This document shows positions 59,782 to 64,000 of a stretch of 64,000 bases of DNA, piece by piece. Positions within the stretch are counted from its first letter, which is position 1. The number at the start of each line of letters is the position of its first letter. The notes beneath the pieces were generated by a model that searched no databases, was not told the origin of the DNA, and was given only the letters and a program-made list of their open reading frames with translations. The stretch is taken from the NCBI GenBank assembly GCA_964593725.1, contig CAZQJS010000011.1, positions 16,211-80,210 on the forward strand, read 5' to 3'. The DNA is from JAIOSM01 sp964593725 (lineage in GTDB: Bacteria; Desulfobacterota; Desulfobacteria; Desulfobacterales; Desulfobacteraceae). The position numbers and the translations under genes were made by a program.

Positions 59782-61210
59782 CTGGTTCTCCCCGTCCATA
59801 TATATCATCATATCTTACAATATCATCTTCTCCAAGATAACTTCCAGACTGTACCTCAATTATCTCAAGGGGGATTCTGCCTGGATTTTTAATTCTGTGT
59901 TTAACGCCCAGGGGAATATATGTTGACTGGTCTTCATTTAAAAGCATCTCTTTATCACCATTTGTAATAATTGCAGACCCTGCAACAACAGTCCAATGCT
60001 CTGCCCTGTGGTAATGCTTTTGCAATGACAGTTTAGCCCCTGGTTTTACCGTAAGTCTTTTAACCTGGAATCTTTCTGAAATATCAATGGTTTCATAATG
60101 TCCCCATGGCCTGTAAACCTTTGAATGAAGTATAACTTCAGTCCTTTTGCTCCCCTGAAGTTTTTCAACAATTTTTTTAATATCCTGTGCTTTGCTCTGA
60201 TGTGTGACAAGCACTGCATCCTTTGTTTCAACAATTATTAGGTCAGATACACCAACCGCTGCCACAAGTTTCTCCTTTGCATTGATATAGGAGTTTTTAA
60301 CATCATGGATCATTATATCACCGTTTAACACATTGTGATCACTATCATGCTTCTGTGCCCTGTAAAGGGCATTAAATGAACCTATATCACTCCAGCCAAT
60401 ACTGCACGGTATAATTACACCCCTGGAAGTTTTCTCCATTACTGCATAATCAATGGAATCAGGAGTTATCTTATTGAAACTCTCTTTATCAAGCCGGAAA
60501 AAGTCCAGGTCTTCTTTTCCTTTATCAACAGCAGTTTGACAAAGATCCACAATATCAGGAGCATGGTTTTCAAGTTCCTTCAATATCCTTGAAGCTTTGA
60601 ACATGAACATGCCGCTGTTCCAGCAATAATCCCCTGAATTAAAATATTGTTCAGCATCTTTTAAGCATGGTTTTTCAACAAACCTGGAAATGGTATGAAT
60701 ATTTGAATGAGCCCTGGAATAATCAGCAGGAGGGTTTGTTTTAATATAGCCATAACCTGTTGCCGGCTCATCAGGTATAATACCAAACATTACAAGGTAG
60801 TCCTTTAATGCGGAACCATATCCAAGGGTGATGATGTTATGAAAACCTTTAACTTTTTCAATCAAATGATCAGCAGGTAAAACCAGAAGAACAACGTCTC
60901 CATATTTTTGTTTACACATCATGGCAGCTGCGGCAATCGCAGGGGCAGTATTTTTACCAACAGGCTCAAGAATTATAAGACCGGGATTAACATCAATCAT
61001 TTTCATCTGTTCTGCAACCATGAATCTGTACTCATCATTGCAGATTACAACAACCTCACCGATATCATTACAATCTTTAAGCCTTAACAAAGTCTCCTGG
61101 ATCATTGTATGATTGTTCATAAGCTCAATGAGCTGCTTTGGGTGATGTTTCCTTGACAGGGGCCATAATCTGGTGCCTGACCCGCCTGCAAGTATTACTG
61201 GTATAATCAT
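59774..61210 (-). CDS. manC: Mannose-1-phosphate guanylyltransferase / mannose-6-phosphate isomerase
   Basis: A 478-residue bifunctional enzyme that makes GDP-mannose. The nucleotidyltransferase half begins Leu-Ala-Gly-Gly-Ser-Gly-Thr-Arg-Leu-Trp-Pro-Leu-Ser-Arg at 7-20, with Phe-Val-Glu-Lys-Pro later. The isomerase half has Arg-Pro-Trp-Gly-His-Tyr, Pro-Gly-Ala-Lys-Leu-Ser-Leu-Gln-Lys-His-Tyr-His-Arg-Ala-Glu-His-Trp and Tyr-Ile-Pro-Leu-Gly-Val-Lys-His-Arg. Length is normal. GDP-mannose may feed the polysaccharide locus about 25 kb away, which has no such gene of its own. Confidence 0.93.
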   Translation of the reverse strand: MIIPVILAGGSGTRLWPLSRKHHPKQLIELMNNHTMIQETLLRLKDCNDIGEVVVICNDEYRFMVAEQMKMIDVNPGLIILEPVGKNTAPAIAAAAMMCKQKYGDVVLLVLPADHLIEKVKGFHNIITLGYGSALKDYLVMFGIIPDEPATGYGYIKTNPPADYSRAHSNIHTISRFVEKPCLKDAEQYFNSGDYCWNSGMFMFKASRILKELENHAPDIVDLCQTAVDKGKEDLDFFRLDKESFNKITPDSIDYAVMEKTSRGVIIPCSIGWSDIGSFNALYRAQKHDSDHNVLNGDIMIHDVKNSYINAKEKLVAAVGVSDLIIVETKDAVLVTHQSKAQDIKKIVEKLQGSKRTEVILHSKVYRPWGHYETIDISERFQVKRLTVKPGAKLSLQKHYHRAEHWTVVAGSAIITNGDKEMLLNEDQSTYIPLGVKHRIKNPGRIPLEIIEVQSGSYLGEDDIVRYDDIYGRGEPDA

Positions 61211-61271
61211 TTATAAATTCTGCCTTTCCCCGGCTTAACAGGGTCTATTCTGACTTAAGTTGAATATGAAA

Positions 61272-61298
61272 ATTATAAAACCTATCCTTTAGTTACAA
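61272..61298 (-). promoter_or_regulatory. Candidate promoter of manC
   Basis: On the minus strand TTGTAA (61298-61293) and TATAAT (61277-61272) are separated by 15 bases, about 62 bases upstream of manC. The short spacing weakens the call. Confidence 0.35.
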
Positions 61299-61319
61299 GT
61301 CTGTTATTTTTGCTGTTAC

Positions 61320-61349
61320 TTGATTAATCTTGACTTTATAAGATATAAT
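61320..61349 (+). promoter_or_regulatory. Candidate promoter of the cyclase gene
   Basis: TTGATT (61320-61325), an 18-base spacer and a perfect TATAAT (61344-61349) lie 44 bases before the ATG at 61393. Confidence 0.45.
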
Positions 61350-61392
61350 CAATACTTAAATTAATAAAGAAAAAATTAAAAAAAATAGATTC

Positions 61393-62682
61393 ATGACCAA
61401 TAACAAAAAATCTTTTTTCAAAAAAATTATAAACCGGTTCAGACTCTTTTTCATGGGAGATGAATCCTATGAAAATCTTCTGGATATTTCTAAATCCTTT
61501 GAAAAATTATTAAATATCTCCAATAAAAGGCTCTTTGAACTCCAGGTGCAAAAAGAGAAAGAGGCAAGAATTAACAAACGATTATTAAAATTTGTTTCAA
61601 AAAAAAATGCCCGGTTGATCATGGTAAATGACAAAGATCCTGAAATTAAAACAAAAAAAGAGGTTAAAACCCTTTATTTCTCAGATATCAGAAACTTTAC
61701 CCACATAAGCGAAATTCTGGGTGATGATCTTGGCCCCTTTCTTGCGTCTTATTACAAAAAAATTGCAGACCCTATTATTGACCAGCAAGGAGAGATACAC
61801 TCCTATATAGGTGACGCTATATTTGCAACCTTTGATGACTGCTACTCTGCAGTTCTTGCAGGTATTGACTCAAGATATAAATTAAATTCCTTTAACAGAA
61901 AAAGAACAAAATATAATTATGCAGGCAAGCAGAAAATTGAACTTGTCTCCAATGGTGTTGGCATTGCAACTGGGGAGAGTTATATTGGAAATATTGGATT
62001 TGAAAAAAAGATGAGCGATACTGTTATAGGCAGATATGTAAACCTTGCAAACAGACTTGAAAAATTAACAAAGGCATATAATGTCCCTATTCTGGTTGGC
62101 GAAAATACACTCCAGGGGATCCCGGCTGAACATATTTTTATCAACGACCTTGATAACAGTGCCTTTGATTATATTGTTGATATTTTTTCCATGATTAAAA
62201 AAAATATATCTGAAAAAAATATTTTCTCAAGGGAAGTTGGAACGGTTGTGCCAAAGGGTTTACAAAAAAAAGTGCAGATATATGAAATAATGAATTCATA
62301 CTCCATTTCAATAATTGCCTTGAAATCTATCCTTTTAAAACAATATAAAAATATTCTCCATAATCAGTTTGACTGTCCCAAAGCAACAACACTGAAAGAA
62401 CAGCTTAAATCTTTAAATGAAGCCAAACACAATTTTATAGATCTGCAGAAACATTTTCAGAAATATTTTTTTATTATTGAAGAAGTCAACAGAAAACTCA
62501 ATAACCTGCCGCCCCTTACTGAACATGAAAAAAATCAGTTATCAAAGAACAATGCAGACCAGGATTTTATAATAAATCATAAAATCGGAATGATTGATAA
62601 AGTGCTCAATATGATGCATGCAAATCCGGCCCATTTTGAAGAAAACCCCTGGCAGGGCATAGAATCATTTAACACCCATTAA
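61393..62682 (+). CDS. Soluble class III nucleotidyl cyclase
   Basis: A 429-residue protein. A basic N-terminus and a coiled-coil at about 35-75 lead into the cyclase domain (about 90-290). Metal aspartates are Asp98 in Phe-Ser-Asp-Ile-Arg-Asn-Phe-Thr and Asp141 in Tyr-Ile-Gly-Asp-Ala-Ile-Phe. Thr-Val-Ile-Gly-Arg-Tyr-Val-Asn-Leu-Ala-Asn-Arg-Leu-Glu keeps the Asn and Arg needed for catalysis. It would form a cyclic nucleotide in the cytoplasm. The C-terminal 140 residues are helical, lack a known domain and could be the sensory part. No transmembrane helix. Confidence 0.85.
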   Translation: MTNNKKSFFKKIINRFRLFFMGDESYENLLDISKSFEKLLNISNKRLFELQVQKEKEARINKRLLKFVSKKNARLIMVNDKDPEIKTKKEVKTLYFSDIRNFTHISEILGDDLGPFLASYYKKIADPIIDQQGEIHSYIGDAIFATFDDCYSAVLAGIDSRYKLNSFNRKRTKYNYAGKQKIELVSNGVGIATGESYIGNIGFEKKMSDTVIGRYVNLANRLEKLTKAYNVPILVGENTLQGIPAEHIFINDLDNSAFDYIVDIFSMIKKNISEKNIFSREVGTVVPKGLQKKVQIYEIMNSYSISIIALKSILLKQYKNILHNQFDCPKATTLKEQLKSLNEAKHNFIDLQKHFQKYFFIIEEVNRKLNNLPPLTEHEKNQLSKNNADQDFIINHKIGMIDKVLNMMHANPAHFEENPWQGIESFNTH

Positions 62683-62724
62683 AAAGTAAATAATTACACC
62701 TTTTTTAAATGCAATATGTTCTGC

Positions 62725-62753
62725 TTGACATATTAAGACAATGGATCAATAAT
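62725..62753 (+). promoter_or_regulatory. Promoter of the XdhC-family gene
   Basis: A perfect TTGACA (62725-62730), 17-base spacer and AATAAT (62748-62753) lie about 100 bases before the ATG. An imperfect 25-base inverted repeat with AGAAC/GTTCT ends lies at 62790-62814 in the leader. Confidence 0.6.
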
Positions 62754-62850
62754 CGCTATGGTTTATTTATTATGTATGATTTCAATTTCAGAACAGGTGT
62801 TTAAACCCGGTTCTGAGGCAGTTATGCCCATGGGGGATTAAAATATTTTC

Positions 62851-63921
62851 ATGGAATTATTAAACAGGCGCATATTAAAATGTTTAAGGCAGGAAAAAGT
62901 TTTTGCCCTTGCAACCATTATGACCCATGACGGATCCACACCCAGGACTTCCGGAAGCAAGATGATTGTTCTCAATGACAGAACCATTTATGGAACCATT
63001 GGCGGTGGATTGATAGAGGCACTTGTCATTGATGCCTCCATTGATATGATTAAGAAAAAAAAATGTCAGATTAAGGAATTTTCTCTTAATAAGAGCTTAA
63101 AGCATGGGTTGGACATGATCTGTGGAGGGAACCTTTCCATATTAATCGAAACCTTTATAAGACCATCTGATAATACTGCTGCATTAACTTCCAGTGCAGA
63201 AGCTGTTTTCAATGCAGTTACAGACCTTGAAAAAACAGGTGGTAAAGGTTTTCTGATCTCTTTGATAAAAGGGTTCAGCAAATCCGATTTTACAACTGAA
63301 AAATGTCTTGTACTCCCTGATGGTACAATTACCGGAAATAACCTTAAAATCCCTTCACACCTGATTGAAGAAATAAAAAAGGGCAGATTTAAGGGCCCAT
63401 CCCCTGTCATCTACAACCACAATCTTAAAGAGTATATTATTGAACCTGTTCAACCAGGGGATATTATTTATATATTTGGAGCAGGTCATGTCGGGTTCTA
63501 TCTTGCACAGATGGCCCGTTTATCTGATTTCCAGGTTGTTGTAACAGATGACCGTCATGAATTTGCAAACCGTGAAAGGTTTCCCCACGCAGAAGAAATA
63601 AGGGTAATTGAAAAATTTAAAAATGCCTTTGACTCTCTTTTAATCAATGAGCACTCCTATATTGTTATACTCACCAGGGGACATCTGTATGACCAGACTG
63701 TACTTGAACACGCTTTAAATACAAGTGCTGCCTATATTGGAATGATAGGGAGTGAAAGAAAAAAAAGACAGATCTATAATAATCTTCAGAAAAAAGGGGT
63801 CACAGAAAACAGTCTCAGGAGAGTCTACTCCCCTATTGGCATTGAAATTCATTCTGAAACCCCATCTGAGATTGCAGTGAGTATAATTGGTGAAATAATT
63901 AAAGTAAGAGCTGAAAAATAA
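62851..63921 (+). CDS. XdhC/CoxI family protein
   Basis: A 356-residue protein of the family that prepares sulfurated molybdenum cofactor for xanthine dehydrogenase-type enzymes. The N-terminal XdhC_CoxI part has Gly-Ser-Thr-Pro-Arg-Thr-Ser-Gly-Ser-Lys-Met and Gly-Thr-Ile-Gly-Gly-Gly-Leu-Ile-Glu; a Cys-Gly-Gly-Asn follows. The C-terminal Rossmann part has Ile-Phe-Gly-Ala-Gly-His-Val-Gly and Tyr-Ile-Gly-Met-Ile-Gly-Ser. No xdhAB gene lies in the window, so its client is unknown. Confidence 0.88.
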   Translation: MELLNRRILKCLRQEKVFALATIMTHDGSTPRTSGSKMIVLNDRTIYGTIGGGLIEALVIDASIDMIKKKKCQIKEFSLNKSLKHGLDMICGGNLSILIETFIRPSDNTAALTSSAEAVFNAVTDLEKTGGKGFLISLIKGFSKSDFTTEKCLVLPDGTITGNNLKIPSHLIEEIKKGRFKGPSPVIYNHNLKEYIIEPVQPGDIIYIFGAGHVGFYLAQMARLSDFQVVVTDDRHEFANRERFPHAEEIRVIEKFKNAFDSLLINEHSYIVILTRGHLYDQTVLEHALNTSAAYIGMIGSERKKRQIYNNLQKKGVTENSLRRVYSPIGIEIHSETPSEIAVSIIGEIIKVRAEK

Positions 63922-63947
63922 TAGAATCCTGAAAGGCTTGCAATGAT

Positions 63948-64000
63948 TGGAGGCGACTTCCGGATTTGAACCGGAGAATAATGGCTTTGCAGGCCACTGC
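63948..64000 (-). tRNA. tRNA-Cys (anticodon GCA), 5' end beyond window
   Basis: The 3' 53 bases on the minus strand: anticodon arm TGGC-CTGCAAA-GCCA with anticodon GCA, T-arm TCCGG-TTCAAAT-CCGGA, acceptor strand ending in U73 and encoded CCA. U73 is the normal identity base of tRNA-Cys. The D-arm and 5' acceptor lie outside the window. Confidence 0.9.

Noticed and set aside
1..64000. CRISPR array, insertion sequence, prophage or toxin-antitoxin module
   Set aside because: No regular direct-repeat array, transposase, integrase, phage structural gene or recognisable toxin pair was seen on either strand.

Overview
The window is AT-rich and looks like a chromosomal segment of a sulfate-reducing Desulfobacterota bacterium, probably near Desulfobacter/Desulfobacula. 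The best evidence is a complete Qrc menaquinone:cytochrome c oxidoreductase operon (qrcABCD), a hallmark of sulfate reducers with a periplasmic cytochrome c pool. A ResB/CcsA cytochrome c maturation pair lies just upstream. No plasmid, phage or insertion-sequence gene was recognised.

Region 1 (1-34858, all minus strand) is one long exopolysaccharide locus of the exosortase/PEP-CTERM-associated type, with 32 genes read from 34858 down to 1. It opens with chain-length determinant, tyrosine-kinase-like ATPase, priming sugar transferase, outer-membrane export protein and a beta-barrel protein. Next come XrtA-type deacetylase, FemAB-like protein, DegT aminotransferase, GT2, exosortase and a separate EpsI. 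A central set holds asparagine synthase-like amidotransferase, NadE-like amidase, acyl carrier protein, acyl-CoA ligase, PrmC-like methyltransferase and an SGNH-like lipoprotein. The rest holds transferases, glycosyltransferases, a flippase and an O-antigen-ligase-like polymerase. Two secreted proteins end the window side: a parallel beta-helix protein and a truncated fibronectin-III-like protein. A promoter with two perfect palindromes built on TCTTAA lies upstream of the first gene.

Region 2 (34859-35403) is the divergent boundary. It holds tRNA-Lys(CTT) on the minus strand with its own promoter and a strong terminator, and a separate plus-strand promoter for hemL.

Region 3 (35404-50862, plus strand) runs hemL, mpl, a small membrane protein, a hemerythrin-like protein lacking two iron ligands, a 77-residue basic protein, recD, a DUF374 acyltransferase, resB and ccsA. 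The qrcABCD operon follows, with its own promoter, a 52-residue membrane microprotein downstream of qrcD, and a terminator. A HEAT-repeat membrane protein comes last.

Region 4 (50928-56406, minus strand) carries a NikKMLQO-type nickel ECF transporter. Its leader contains a nested hairpin and U-tract just before the ribosome binding site. Upstream lie a rhomboid protease fused to a DnaJ C-terminal-like domain and a molybdenum-carrier-like protein.

Region 5 (56508-64000) has an HD-domain protein converging on a dynamin-like GTPase, then YqgE/AlgH and a bifunctional mannose-1-phosphate guanylyltransferase/isomerase that could feed GDP-mannose to the polysaccharide locus. Divergent from these are a soluble class III nucleotidyl cyclase and an XdhC-family protein. 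A tRNA-Cys is cut by the window end.

Taken together, the window combines an envelope polysaccharide factory, cytochrome c and quinone electron transfer, nickel uptake, and small regulatory proteins. The least explained parts are the amidation/acyl-carrier set in the polysaccharide locus, the nickel leader, the altered hemerythrin, and the small proteins.
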